Source: Duganella margarita (lineage in GTDB: Bacteria; Pseudomonadota; Gammaproteobacteria; Burkholderiales; Burkholderiaceae_D). From it: DNA of 64,000 bases. The stretch spans positions 238,921 to 302,920 of the forward strand of contig NZ_WWCS01000007.1 of NCBI RefSeq assembly GCF_009857535.1, read 5' to 3'. The notes under the pieces are model-generated. The model was not told the origin of the DNA. It saw nothing but the letters and a program-made list of their open reading frames with translations, and did not search any database. The position numbers and the translations under genes were made by a program. Shown here piece after piece: positions 1-8,185 of the stretch. Each line of letters opens with the position of its first letter. Position 1 is the stretch's first letter.

Positions 1-3000
1 GTTCAGTCGTTTCCAAAGATCTTGTGACCTTAAGTTCCACCGTAAACAGTCTTAAAGTGAATAGCATCTCCCAAACCAACGGCCAAGTGGTCTACTTCCC
101 ATACGTGGAAGTCATTGCTACTACGAGCAAAGATCTAAGTGGCGATGCCTTGGGAACGAAGACCGTCACTAACACATACGGAGATGCATGGGGGAATTTG
201 ACGAAGCAAACTAGCGAATTGGACGAGCACACCTATCTTTCGACGACGGTTACTGAATATCTGAATGACCCCAAAGCATGGCTTATCGGAAAGCCTTTGT
301 CTGTCACCACAACGAAAACCGATGCCAACGCCAACAGCGTGTCGCGGAAGATAACTTACGATTACGATTCCACGACGGGGCTATTGAACTCATCTACTCA
401 GATGCCGGATATTGCTGCATTTAAGGTTGTAACAACTTTCGATCGAACAGGAAATAAGTTTGGTTTAGTTAATAAAACTACCCAAACGTGGCTAAATCCA
501 ATTATCAATCCCAATCGCGCTACTGCATCCCAGCGGAGTAGAACTCTTAGTAGCGTGACGTATGATGCCAATGGACGTTTCCCCGCGACATCTACCAATG
601 CCCTTGGACAGGTCGAGAGTTTTACTTTCGATGCCGGTAGTGGTTTACGAACTCGCGTCGATGACATTAATCAGCTAGCCACCATTTTTACTTACGATGC
701 TTTTGGCCGCTTGAAGCAGGTATTGACGCCTGGTGGGACGCAGATTCGGGAATATAAAAAACTATGTGATACAGAATGCCCGAGCGGTGCTGCCCTTGTT
801 TATATAGTTGATACATTTCATTCGAATGCCGATGGAACCTCCTTCTCTAGAATGGCTGTGCCAAGCATCCAGTACTTCGATAATGTTGAGCACTTGTTGG
901 GATCATTAACGTGGGGTTTAACCGGTAAAAAAATTCGGACGTCCAATTCTTATGATGAGCGAGGCCGCGTTCAACAAATAGGTCGCCCTTATTTTGATGA
1001 GGAAAACGCTTTTTTCAAGCAAAAAAATGTTTATGATGATTTGAATAGAATTACTAAACTTACCACTTTGGACGAGGGAGGAAAATCTATTGATTTTCAA
1101 ACTACATTCAAGGGATTGCAGATAGAAAAGCAAAATCCGAAAAATTATAAACGTGTGGAGAATTATTATCCAAACGGAAAATTGAAAAGTATTACTGATG
1201 AAAAAAATGGCAAAACCGTATTCGAATACGATGCTTTTGATAATTTAAATAAAACTACTGATCCGGAAGGGAACGTCAACACGATCACGTATGACGTCCT
1301 CGGCCGTAAAATTTCATTGAACGATCGTGATTTAGGTTTGATTGAATACAGTGTGGATCCGCTAGGACGCACATGGAAACAAACAACACCGAAGCAACGT
1401 ATTGCCAAGACGACTAGCTCCAAGGAAACGTCTGCATTGACAGATTTCGATGATCTGGATCGGACTACTGCGCGTTACGAGACAGATTTAGAAAGTCATT
1501 GGTCCTACGACGAGGATCTGTCCCAGGGAGGTGGTAAAGCTGCAGGCAAGTTGACCCAGGCCTGGACACAGGCGGGGTCCTTTAGGGACTATGAGCGTAC
1601 CCATTTATATGACGCTTTGGGAAGAAATATACAGACGACCGCGCTTGCGGGGGGGATGATCTTTGAAGATTTGATGTCGTTTGATGGGTGGGAGCGTCCA
1701 TCGAAGGTCACTTACGATGCAATGACAACTTTGGAATTTTCCTATCGTTACAATGCAAAAGGATTTCAATATCAGGTGGTGAGGGGCGACATTGTATTGG
1801 CTGAAAAGCGGGATGCAGACGCCGAGGGCCGTGATCTTGAAATAAGATTGGGTAACGGACTAACTGACGTGCATGAGTTCTATCCGAGCACGGGGAGACC
1901 CAAATACGCATCTTTGACTACCACTACAAACAATGCTCTTCTCCAACAATCGTATACATTCGACGTCCTGGGTAACGTGGATAACTCCGCCTTGTATTGG
2001 AACGCATCAGTGTCGTCTCCAGCTACGGGCACGATTGAGAAATTTACCTACGACGAGTTGAACCGAGTTTATCAGACCACGTATTCAGGAGAATACGAGA
2101 ACACCTATACTGGCTCAGGCAACATTAAGACCAAAGTCACGCCTTACTCTGGAAAGGCAACTTACACCTATCCGACTCCTGGACCGAACTCCGTTCGCCC
2201 TCATGCCGTGACAAACATCACTGGCATTGGAGACTTCACGTATGACGATAACGGTAACCTGAAGGCTGGCGATGGTAAAAATGTGACTTGGACTAGCTTC
2301 GACATGCCGCTGAAAATTAGTTCGTCAACGTTTGTTAGCCAGTTTATCTACGGACCTGAGCACCAACGTACTGTTCAGTGTAAAACTTCAAAGGCATGTG
2401 GCACTTATGCTATTTACTACGGTCGTGGACAAGAAATAAGTGTGCAAAGTGGGATCTTTACGCTTAAGACGTACTGGCCTTGGAATCTTGGTTTTGAAAC
2501 TTTTGTAGATTCCGGTGATTCTGGTACGTCCAAACTGTTCTGGAACCACACAGACCGTTTGGGTAGCATTGTTGCAACTACGGGTAGTGATGGCACGCTA
2601 CAAGATAGCTTGGGCTTCGATGTATGGGGGAAACGCCGTAAATTTGATGGCGCTTCAGCAGCGCTTGGGAGTAATCCATCACCAGACGATTTGGCAGGTA
2701 AGTTTGACAACAAGGGGTATACTGGACACGAGATGCTGGACGACCTAGACCTTGTACATATGAACGGTCGAGTTTACAATCCACGCATTGGTCGGTTCCT
2801 AAGTGCCGACCCATTCGTACCAGATCCGACCAATGGTCAAAGTTATAATAGGTACAGTTATGTCCTGAATAATCCCACCAATCTGACCGATCCAACTGGT
2901 TTCTGCGAAGGGAAAGTCAGTAGTTCGGATTGCGGTGAGAAGCGAGAGAAGGTGGTAGATCCGTCTATCCGTATTATTTGGATAAATCCACCGGAAGGCG

Positions 3001-3716
3001 GTGATCGCTCACAAACTGGTGGAAAAACTGGTTCTTCTGGTGAAAAAATCCAATCAGGAAAGAATGATCAAGGTAAGGTGGATTCCGGATCGGCCTCACC
3101 TAGCTCGACAAACAGTGGTGGCGGTGGCTCGACTTGCACGACAGGGAGTACGTCTGGGACGTGCAGCACGACTCATAATGAGTTTGTGCAGGATGGCGTC
3201 CCCACGATTGTCGCTAAACCCAATGGGCTTGTACGTGACAAACCCTCTACGTTTGGAGTAACCCCTGCTGACCGCGAGGTCGGTACCATGATCGGAATTG
3301 CCGCAAGCGGCTTGCCGTTTGATAGAGCAGCGGTGGGGCTGTACCGAGGCGCTCAAGCTATAAGAGCTGCACGGGCGGCTCGGGCGCTTAGAACTTCTGA
3401 GGGAATGGCGAACTCTGTAAGTGGTATGCGATTGAACGCTCAGCTTGCAGCGGAGCAGGCTGCCGGGGTAAGGGCACCTTCTGCAATTACAGAATATTCG
3501 GAGCATGCATTACAGCAAATAGCCGGGAGGGATGGCGGCATCGGAGTAAGCCAATCGGCTTTAGAAGATGCTTTTGCGAATCCTACGAACATTAAATTTG
3601 CGCCTAGTAAGTACGGACCTACTTTCCAATTTATTGGTCAGGATGCGACGATAGTAGTAAATGGCGAAGGCCGAGTAGTAACTGGCTGGGGAACAAGTGC
3701 AGGAGGGGTTAAGTGA
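1..3716 (+). CDS. RHS/YD-repeat polymorphic toxin, 5' end outside window
   Basis: This is the C-terminal part of a large RHS-repeat protein. The frame is open from the first bases of the window, so the GTG at 24 is only the first start codon visible and the true start lies upstream. About 900 residues carry many YD-repeat units (YDxxGR, YDDLNR, FTYDDNGN), which in this family build a hollow shell around the toxin. The conserved core end follows (RIGRFLSADPF near residue 922, NPTNLTDPTGF near 955). After it come a Gly/Ser/Thr-rich linker, a hydrophobic Ala-rich stretch, and a C-terminal module of about 75 residues with SEHALQQIAGRD (His about 1161) and a final IVVN-GRVVTGW strand. That pattern resembles DUF4258/BECR-fold ribonuclease toxins; the family call is inference. 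Base composition is AT-richer than the chromosome downstream, suggesting transfer. The TGA stop overlaps the next gene's ATG. Confidence 0.9.
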   Translation, partial: SVVSKDLVTLSSTVNSLKVNSISQTNGQVVYFPYVEVIATTSKDLSGDALGTKTVTNTYGDAWGNLTKQTSELDEHTYLSTTVTEYLNDPKAWLIGKPLSVTTTKTDANANSVSRKITYDYDSTTGLLNSSTQMPDIAAFKVVTTFDRTGNKFGLVNKTTQTWLNPIINPNRATASQRSRTLSSVTYDANGRFPATSTNALGQVESFTFDAGSGLRTRVDDINQLATIFTYDAFGRLKQVLTPGGTQIREYKKLCDTECPSGAALVYIVDTFHSNADGTSFSRMAVPSIQYFDNVEHLLGSLTWGLTGKKIRTSNSYDERGRVQQIGRPYFDEENAFFKQKNVYDDLNRITKLTTLDEGGKSIDFQTTFKGLQIEKQNPKNYKRVENYYPNGKLKSITDEKNGKTVFEYDAFDNLNKTTDPEGNVNTITYDVLGRKISLNDRDLGLIEYSVDPLGRTWKQTTPKQRIAKTTSSKETSALTDFDDLDRTTARYETDLESHWSYDEDLSQGGGKAAGKLTQAWTQAGSFRDYERTHLYDALGRNIQTTALAGGMIFEDLMSFDGWERPSKVTYDAMTTLEFSYRYNAKGFQYQVVRGDIVLAEKRDADAEGRDLEIRLGNGLTDVHEFYPSTGRPKYASLTTTTNNALLQQSYTFDVLGNVDNSALYWNASVSSPATGTIEKFTYDELNRVYQTTYSGEYENTYTGSGNIKTKVTPYSGKATYTYPTPGPNSVRPHAVTNITGIGDFTYDDNGNLKAGDGKNVTWTSFDMPLKISSSTFVSQFIYGPEHQRTVQCKTSKACGTYAIYYGRGQEISVQSGIFTLKTYWPWNLGFETFVDSGDSGTSKLFWNHTDRLGSIVATTGSDGTLQDSLGFDVWGKRRKFDGASAALGSNPSPDDLAGKFDNKGYTGHEMLDDLDLVHMNGRVYNPRIGRFLSADPFVPDPTNGQSYNRYSYVLNNPTNLTDPTGFCEGKVSSSDCGEKREKVVDPSIRIIWINPPEGGDRSQTGGKTGSSGEKIQSGKNDQGKVDSGSASPSSTNSGGGGSTCTTGSTSGTCSTTHNEFVQDGVPTIVAKPNGLVRDKPSTFGVTPADREVGTMIGIAASGLPFDRAAVGLYRGAQAIRAARAARALRTSEGMANSVSGMRLNAQLAAEQAAGVRAPSAITEYSEHALQQIAGRDGGIGVSQSALEDAFANPTNIKFAPSKYGPTFQFIGQDATIVVNGEGRVVTGWGTSAGGVK

Positions 3717-3970
3717 TGAAAATTGATCTGACATTACGGCAAATACAAATCGTTGAATCCATAAAGTCGAAAAGTGAGCTGAAGGATCAAATGATGTTGG
3801 ATAAGCTTTTGAAGGGGGAAACAGACTTCAATGATATTGAAAATTTATGTTTAATCATAAATGGTGAATTTCTGATGGAAGGGATATTGCCTAGCTTTGA
3901 GCCTAACCCATATGGACTGGAACTCGAAAGCTTATTGGACTCAGTCAATCGCGCTCGTATTGCTCCATGA
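3716..3970 (+). CDS. putative immunity protein for the RHS toxin
   Basis: Small 84-residue protein, Asp/Glu/Leu-rich, with no recognised family. The ATG at 3716 overlaps the RHS stop (TGATG), and a strong Shine-Dalgarno AGGAGG lies about 9 bases upstream inside the toxin gene, so the two are translationally coupled. A GTG at 3713 is a possible alternative start. A small acidic gene directly after a polymorphic toxin tip is the standard position of a cognate immunity gene, and that position is the only basis for the call. A strong terminator follows about 50 bases later, so toxin and immunity gene share one transcript. Confidence 0.65.
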   Translation: MKIDLTLRQIQIVESIKSKSELKDQMMLDKLLKGETDFNDIENLCLIINGEFLMEGILPSFEPNPYGLELESLLDSVNRARIAP

Positions 3971-4020
3971 GACTCATCCCGAGGTCTTAGCTGCCACAAG
4001 TAAATGACCTCTTTGCTACA

Positions 4021-4060
4021 AACCACCCCGCTGGGACTTTCCGGCACGGGTGGTTTTTTT
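4021..4060 (+). terminator. Rho-independent terminator after the RHS/immunity pair
   Basis: Inverted repeat AACCACCC (4021-4028) and GGGTGGTT (4048-4055) with a 19-base loop, running into an uninterrupted T tract. It ends the RHS operon just before the convergent ribbon-helix-helix gene. Confidence 0.85.
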
Positions 4061-4076
4061 ATAGAAAGTGCGAAAA

Positions 4077-4283
4077 TCAGAGGCCGACGATTTCCGTCAA
4101 AAGCTGCTTGTTCTGGTCCAGGATGCCGAGGCGGTTTTTCTGCAATTTCGCTTCAAAGGCGACATCGTAGAGCGCGATGGCTTTGCGCAAAACCTCGCTT
4201 TTGGTGCAACTGCCGGCGACGGCCAATTGCTCCAGAAGTGCATTTAATTCTGGCGATACCGACAGGTGAATCGCCACGACCAT
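4077..4283 (-). CDS. ribbon-helix-helix (CopG/ParD-like) protein whose 5' end is IS DNA
   Basis: About 68 residues with a ribbon-helix-helix pattern: a short beta strand (VVAIHLSVSPEL), then helices (NALLEQLA, TKSEVLRKAIALYDVAF). Such proteins bind DNA as dimers and are often antitoxins or autoregulators; no toxin gene is adjacent. The start codon ATG at 4281-4283 and the first codons lie inside the terminal inverted repeat of the IS3 element (4267 onward). A good ribosome binding site AGGAG (4292-4296 on the minus strand), 8 bases before the ATG, is also IS DNA. The IS therefore entered the 5' end of the gene and supplied a new, in-frame initiation region. Whether the product is made, and what its original first residues were, cannot be told here. 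A GTG at 4290-4292 is a less likely start. Confidence 0.6.
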   Translation of the reverse strand: MVVAIHLSVSPELNALLEQLAVAGSCTKSEVLRKAIALYDVAFEAKLQKNRLGILDQNKQLLTEIVGL

Positions 4284-4324
4284 TGTAGACACTCCTGAGC
4301 CATAATTTAGGCAAAGGAGAAATC

Positions 4325-4603
4325 ATGAGTGGGAAGCGGTACACGGAGGAATTCAAAGTCGCTGCGGTCAAGCAGGTTATTGATCGCGGGCACCCTGCGG
4401 CCGAGGTCGCCGAACGGCTTGGTGTCAGTATCCGCAGCATCTATGCATGGACAAAGCGGTATGGCGTGCCCGAAGTCGAACGCAAAGCCCAGGACGCCCA
4501 GTCTGACGAGATGCGGCGACTGAAGGCCGAGTTGAAGCGCGTTACCGAGGAGCGCGACATCTTGAAAAAGGCCGCGGTGTACTTTGCCAAGACGTCCGGG
4601 TAA
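4325..4603 (+). CDS. IS3-family transposase OrfA
   Basis: 92 residues. The N-terminal helix-turn-helix (YTEEFKVAAVKQVIDRG, AAEVAERLGVSIRSIYAWTKRYG) binds the IS ends. A C-terminal heptad-rich segment (MRRLKAELKRVTEERDILKKAA) is the leucine-zipper region. An AGGAG ribosome site lies upstream of the ATG. The A5G run at 4565-4570 is a plausible -1 slippery site for making the OrfAB fusion, which in this family is the active transposase. Confidence 0.92.
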   Translation: MSGKRYTEEFKVAAVKQVIDRGHPAAEVAERLGVSIRSIYAWTKRYGVPEVERKAQDAQSDEMRRLKAELKRVTEERDILKKAAVYFAKTSG

Positions 4604-5475
4604 GGTATGCCTTCATTCAGGAAGTACAGGACGAATTTCCGGTGCGGCGCTTGTGCAAGATGATGGGAGTTCATCCCAGCGGCTTCTATGCGTGGTGCGT
4701 TCAGCCAGAAAGCAAGCGGGCCAAGGAAGACAAGCGCCTGCTCGGCCACATTAAGCAGTCATGGCTGGAGAGCGGCGCGGTCTACGGCTACCGCAAGGTA
4801 TCCGACGACCTGCGCGCCTTGGGCGAGCGATGCGGCATCAATCGCGTTCACCGCATCATGCGCTCAGCGGGGCTGCGCTCGCAGACCGGATACGGCAAGC
4901 GCAAATGGAAAGGCGGCGGCATGCCATCGGTGGTGGCACCGAATCATCTGCAGCGGCAATTTAACGTGCTTGAGCCAAACCGGGTCTGGGTGACGGACAT
5001 AACCTACATTCGAACCCATGAAGGCTGGCTGTACCTGGCAGTTGTGCTCGACTTGTTTTCACGCCAGGTTGTAGGGTGGTCGATGAGTTCGCGGATTGAT
5101 ACGGAGCTGGCGATGAATGCGCTGCTGATGGCGGTTTGGCGACGTAAGCCGGCCGCTCCTGTGATGGTTCATTCGGATCAGGGCTCGCAGTTCACCAGCA
5201 AGGATTGGCGCGATTTCTTGACGGCGCATCGGCTGGAGCCAAGCATGAGCCGGCGTGGAAACTGTCACGACAATGCAGTCGCTGAAAGCTTCTTCTAGCT
5301 TCTAAAACGCGAGCGCATCAAGCGCAAGACCTATGCAACCCGGGACGACGCCAGGCAGGACATCTTCGACTACATCGAGATGTTCTACAATCCGAAGCGC
5401 CGTCACGGATTTAATGACAGGCTTTCGCCAGCAGAGTTTGAGCGAAGGCATTTTGAACGGCTCGCGGGTGTCTAG
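4567..5475 (+). pseudogene. IS3-family transposase OrfB, interrupted by an amber codon
   Basis: The frame -1 to OrfA encodes HTH_21 (PVRRLCKMMGVHPSGFYAW) and an rve integrase core. The DDE residues are visible: D in VWVTDITYI, D in MVHSDQGSQF and E in NAVAESFF. Four codons after the catalytic Glu a TAG (5296-5298) interrupts the frame; the same frame continues with LLKRERIKRKTYATRDDA and the usual C-terminal FYNPKRRHGFNDRLSPAEFE to the true stop at 5473-5475. Related elements have Ser here, so a single TCG-to-TAG change is likely. The internal ATG at 4642 is probably not a natural start, because expression is expected by frameshift from OrfA. The element is probably not autonomously mobile unless the stop is read through. 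Confidence 0.85.
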
Positions 5476-5493
5476 CAGACTTGTGGCGATTCA

Positions 5494-5670
5494 GGTATCG
5501 CTCTCGCCGAACCCATAAAACCTTTTGAAATTCAAAAGCTTGGGTATCTCGTTGATAATCGAGTGGGAATAATTTGTTGGTACGCACTACTCGGCAAGCC
5601 TTCCATCTCGATCCAAGCGAAAATTGACGAGGTGAACAGCCGGAAATTTGGGGCAAATTTGGGGCAATGA
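5494..5670 (+). pseudogene. unrecognised open-frame fragment directly after the IS
   Basis: An open frame of 58 codons begins right at the IS right end without a credible start and ends at TGA 5668-5670. Its translation ends KFGANLGQ, encoded by a tandem repeat of AATTTGGGGCA. It is AT-rich like the RHS region. No family was recognised; it may be the 3' end of a gene cut by the IS. A Gly/Asn/Gln-rich tail over a short direct repeat recalls integrase 3' ends overlapping att cores, but this is weak. Confidence 0.3.
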
Positions 5671-5827
5671 AGGATCATTTTAGCGCGCTACAACGGTACT
5701 GCTTCGGTAGCTCTTCAATAACGCTCCAGTAGTGGCGGTTGCTGAGCTACGCTGCTGTAGCATAAATATCAAGTTCGAAACTTGCACTTCCCACCAGAAT
5801 TCAAGTGATTGCAATCACTTACATAGA

Positions 5828-5860
5828 AAGCCGATCTCTTCAAAGATCGGCTTTTTTTTT
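5828..5860 (+). terminator. strong Rho-independent terminator
   Basis: Perfect 10-bp stem AAGCCGATCT (5828-5837) and AGATCGGCTT (5844-5853) with a 6-base loop, followed by a run of T. No intact gene ends just before it, so it probably belonged to a gene or RNA now lost, perhaps the tRNA-like remnant immediately upstream. Confidence 0.85.
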
Positions 5861-6129
5861 GGGGCTGTATTTTTCTTCATTACGAGCTGTGACAGCTTTT
5901 CTAACGCCTCACGCTGGCATACAACTGAAGTTGGGCATATCGCATTGGTATAGATCACTTCTATCTATACAGTTCATTTTTGTAATTTTTTACACCCGGT
6001 CAGCCAAAAAATCGTGACGTTACTTCGCGTCAGCCTGGGTGACTTGCACGTTCGATGCAAGAAAGTGTGACTTTTGAGTGTGACGCCACTGCTGTGACAA
6101 TGTGCGTATTTTCACGCGCCGATCCGGCT

Positions 6130-6188
6130 ACCTGCACTGCGCCGGTTTATCACCGGTTTTCCCTATGAAAACCTGGTAACGGGCAGGT
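6130..6188 (+). other. nested inverted repeats, possible structured leader RNA
   Basis: The outer arms ACCTGC (6130-6135) and GCAGGT (6183-6188) enclose an inner hairpin ACCGGTTTTC (6152-6161) with GAAAACC-TGGT (6167-6177), which has one extra base. The ACCGG of that hairpin can instead pair with CCGGT at 6142-6146, so two exclusive folds are possible. It lies about 215 bases before the gene at 6402. No known riboswitch consensus was recognised. Confidence 0.3.
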
Positions 6189-6401
6189 CTGTTTTCCTTC
6201 ATAAATAGAGTAAAAACTGACGAGAAAAACTCACCAAAAATCACGCATTTTTCACCCGTCAATCGTGGTCGGAATTGTGAATATTCGATAGATTGTTTCC
6301 TTCAGGTAAAATTCTTCATGTAGATCAACACTTCGAAACTTGTTGGCTACCCGATTAACGGCGCCATCCAAATGATGTCCACCTCAACGAATTGTGTGAA
6401 A

Positions 6402-6704
6402 ATGAACACTTTTACTAAAGCATTTGCCATCGTTCTGTTTAGCCTGCCACTGCTGGCCAGCGCCGCCGGAAAGACCTCGACCGCTGCCATGCAGGTCAGC
6501 TTTGAGGTGAAAGAATCCTGCACCGTTCAGAGCTCGGCCGCAGCCAGCGCTGCTGCCACCAAGGCCACCCCGGCCGTCGCCTGCCAGCTGAAAAGCCCGT
6601 ACGCAATGACCCGTACCCAGGCCGTGGCCGCCAACACCGCCACGACCCAAACCACCGCCATCCGCCAGGTCAATGCTGCCGGCGAGTGGACCATCACTTT
6701 CTAA
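6402..6704 (+). CDS. small secreted protein, spore-coat-U-like N-terminus
   Basis: 100 residues from the ATG at 6402, chosen because it directly begins a clear signal peptide (MNTFTKAFAIVLFSLPLLASAAG); upstream ATGs at 6372 and 6375 would only add a polar leader. After cleavage the mature part starts with MQVSFEVKESCTVQ, which recalls the first strand and Cys of secreted spore coat U / Csu pilin-type domains. The rest is a low-complexity Ala/Thr-rich stretch with a second Cys and a final strand EWTITF. It is shorter than a full SCPU domain, so the relation is only suggestive. It stands alone, followed by a hairpin. Confidence 0.6.
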   Translation: MNTFTKAFAIVLFSLPLLASAAGKTSTAAMQVSFEVKESCTVQSSAAASAAATKATPAVACQLKSPYAMTRTQAVAANTATTQTTAIRQVNAAGEWTITF

Positions 6705-6707
6705 GTC

Positions 6708-6734
6708 CCTCCGTCCCACAATTGTTGACGGAGG
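6708..6734 (+). terminator. hairpin after the small secreted-protein gene
   Basis: CCTCCGTC (6708-6715) pairs with GACGGAGG (6727-6734) 4 bases after the stop. There is no T run, so it is either a weak terminator or an mRNA 3' stabiliser. It also lies between convergent genes. Confidence 0.4.
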
Positions 6735-6784
6735 TCCGTTGGGAAAAAGGCTTGAGATGGCCCGGCAATTTGTCGGTGGCCGTG

Positions 6785-8185
6785 TTAGCTGGCTTGCCAG
6801 CCGCCGCCGAGGGCTTTGTATAGCGATACCGTGGCCTGTAGCCGTTTGAGCTTCAATATACCCAGCTCATTTTGTACATCCGCCAGGCTGCGCTGGGTGT
6901 CGAGCACGGTCATCAAGTCTTCCGCCCCGGCCTTGTAGCGAATCTCGGACAAATTGAAGGCAACCCGCGCCTGTTGCATTTCGACCATCTTTAAGCGGCG
7001 CTGTTCGTCAAGACTCTTGATCTGGCCCAGCACGGTGTCCACTTCCGCCAGTGCCGACAACACCGTCGAGCGGTAGGCCTGCACCAGTTCCTGTTTTTGC
7101 TCGATGGCCAGGTCACGCTCGGTGCGCAGGCGGCCGCCATCGAAAATCGGCGCCACCAGCGAGGCGCCGACATTGGCGAACAGGTTTTGGCCATTCAGCA
7201 GCGACACCAGGGCGCTGCTCTGCGTGCCGGCCGACCCGGTCAGGCGTATGCTGGGAAACAATGCTGCGCGCGCCGCATCGACGTTGGCGCTGGCGGCTGC
7301 CAACACCGCTTCCGAGCGACGGATATCGGGGCGCCGCGACAGCAATTCCGACGGCAGGCCCGGCGTCACCTCCGGCAGGCTGATGGTATCGAGTCCGCTA
7401 TCGGGCAAGCTAAAGGTTTGCGGCGGCCGGCCGAGCAGAATCGCCAGGGCAGATTGCGCCTCGCGCTGCTGTTGCAGCAAGTCGGGGATGGCGGCGCGCT
7501 GGCTGGCCACGGCGGAGCGCTGCCGTGCCAGGTCGACCGACGTGGCGGCGCCGACGCTGCTCTGGGCCTCGACCAGCGACAGCACCCGCTCGGCATTCCT
7601 GGTGTTCTCGCGCGCGACATCGAGGCGGTCGTGCAGCGACAGGACCCGCAGATAGGTCTCCACGATGCCGCTGGTGACGGTGAGGGCGACGGTCTGCCGG
7701 TCATAGACGTTGGCCCGCAGCGACGCTTCGGCTGCGGCGGCGCCGGCCTTGTTCTTGCCCCAGAAATCGACTTCGTACGACACCTGCAACACGCCGCTGG
7801 ACGAGACATTGGCGTTGCGATGGCCGGCCAGCGGCAGATCCCGGCTGGCGCCGGCGGAAAGATCCACCGACGGCAGCAGCGTGACGCCGGCAATCCTGGC
7901 CTGGGCCTCGGCCTGGCGCACCCGCGACAGCGCGGCGGCCAGTTCCAGGTTGCTGGCCTGACCCTCGCTGACTAACTGGCTCAGCTCGACGCTGCCAAAG
8001 TGCTGCCACCACTGGGCGTCGGGCCATTCCTGGCCGGCCGGTGTTGCTGCCTGCGACCAGCCGGCCGGCAAGTCCATGGTCGGCACCGTTTGCTCCACCG
8101 GAATCTTGTGGGCGCAGCCTGCCAGCAGCACGCCGGCAAGGCATAAAGTCGGCATCCGGGCAGGCCGCAGGGCGCGTGGTTTCAT
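6785..8185 (-). CDS. NodT-family outer membrane efflux lipoprotein
   Basis: 466 residues with a lipoprotein signal ending LAGVLLAGC (Cys about residue 25), then two TolC/OEP repeats with long periplasmic coiled-coil helices (LELAALSRVRQAEAQARIA; VDAARAALFPSIRLTGSAG). In this family trimers form the outer-membrane exit duct of tripartite pumps. The ATG overlaps the stop of the adaptor gene by 4 bases (ATGA), so the two are translationally coupled. No inner-membrane pump gene lies in the operon, so the partner must be encoded elsewhere. A second NodT protein is at 38500. Confidence 0.92.
   Translation of the reverse strand: MKPRALRPARMPTLCLAGVLLAGCAHKIPVEQTVPTMDLPAGWSQAATPAGQEWPDAQWWQHFGSVELSQLVSEGQASNLELAAALSRVRQAEAQARIAGVTLLPSVDLSAGASRDLPLAGHRNANVSSSGVLQVSYEVDFWGKNKAGAAAAEASLRANVYDRQTVALTVTSGIVETYLRVLSLHDRLDVARENTRNAERVLSLVEAQSSVGAATSVDLARQRSAVASQRAAIPDLLQQQREAQSALAILLGRPPQTFSLPDSGLDTISLPEVTPGLPSELLSRRPDIRRSEAVLAAASANVDAARAALFPSIRLTGSAGTQSSALVSLLNGQNLFANVGASLVAPIFDGGRLRTERDLAIEQKQELVQAYRSTVLSALAEVDTVLGQIKSLDEQRRLKMVEMQQARVAFNLSEIRYKAGAEDLMTVLDTQRSLADVQNELGILKLKRLQATVSLYKALGGGWQAS

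Larger units (their letters stand above)
4267..5493 (+). mobile_element. IS3-family insertion sequence, complete, 1227 bp
   Basis: The ends are 26-bp imperfect inverted repeats at 4267-4292 and 5468-5493. The outer 11 bases (TGAATCGCCAC) and inner 7 bases (TAGACAC) are identical in both, the middle 8 differ, and the tips are TG...CA as in IS3-family elements. Between them lie orfA and orfB in the -1 frame relation typical of the family. Flanking triplets (AGG left, GGT right) do not form a clean target duplication, so the copy is old or has recombined. OrfB has an in-frame amber stop. The left end sits in the 5' end of the ribbon-helix-helix gene. Confidence 0.9.
5671..6401. other. 731-bp intergenic region at the edge of the AT-rich block
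   Basis: No convincing gene. It holds a tRNA-3'-end-like stretch (5769-5796, T-loop TTCGAAA followed by ACTTCCCACCA), a strong terminator (5828-5860), a small hairpin TTGCA/TGCAA (6044-6060), and a nested set of inverted repeats (6130-6188) described separately. It then forms the long leader of the small secreted-protein gene at 6402. Short open frames here have no coding character. Confidence 0.6.

Noticed and set aside
4642..4644. ATG as an independent OrfB start
   Set aside because: IS3-family OrfB is normally made by -1 frameshifting from OrfA, and upstream sequence in this frame already encodes family residues (VRYAFIQ).
5701..5796. Complete tRNA gene
   Set aside because: A T-arm and CCA-like end can be drawn, but the T-stem has a mismatch, no matching 5' acceptor strand exists at the right distance, and the anticodon loop has 6 bases.
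5732..6017. Two small plus-strand open frames around the terminator
   Set aside because: They cross a strong terminator, have no ribosome site and show no protein character.
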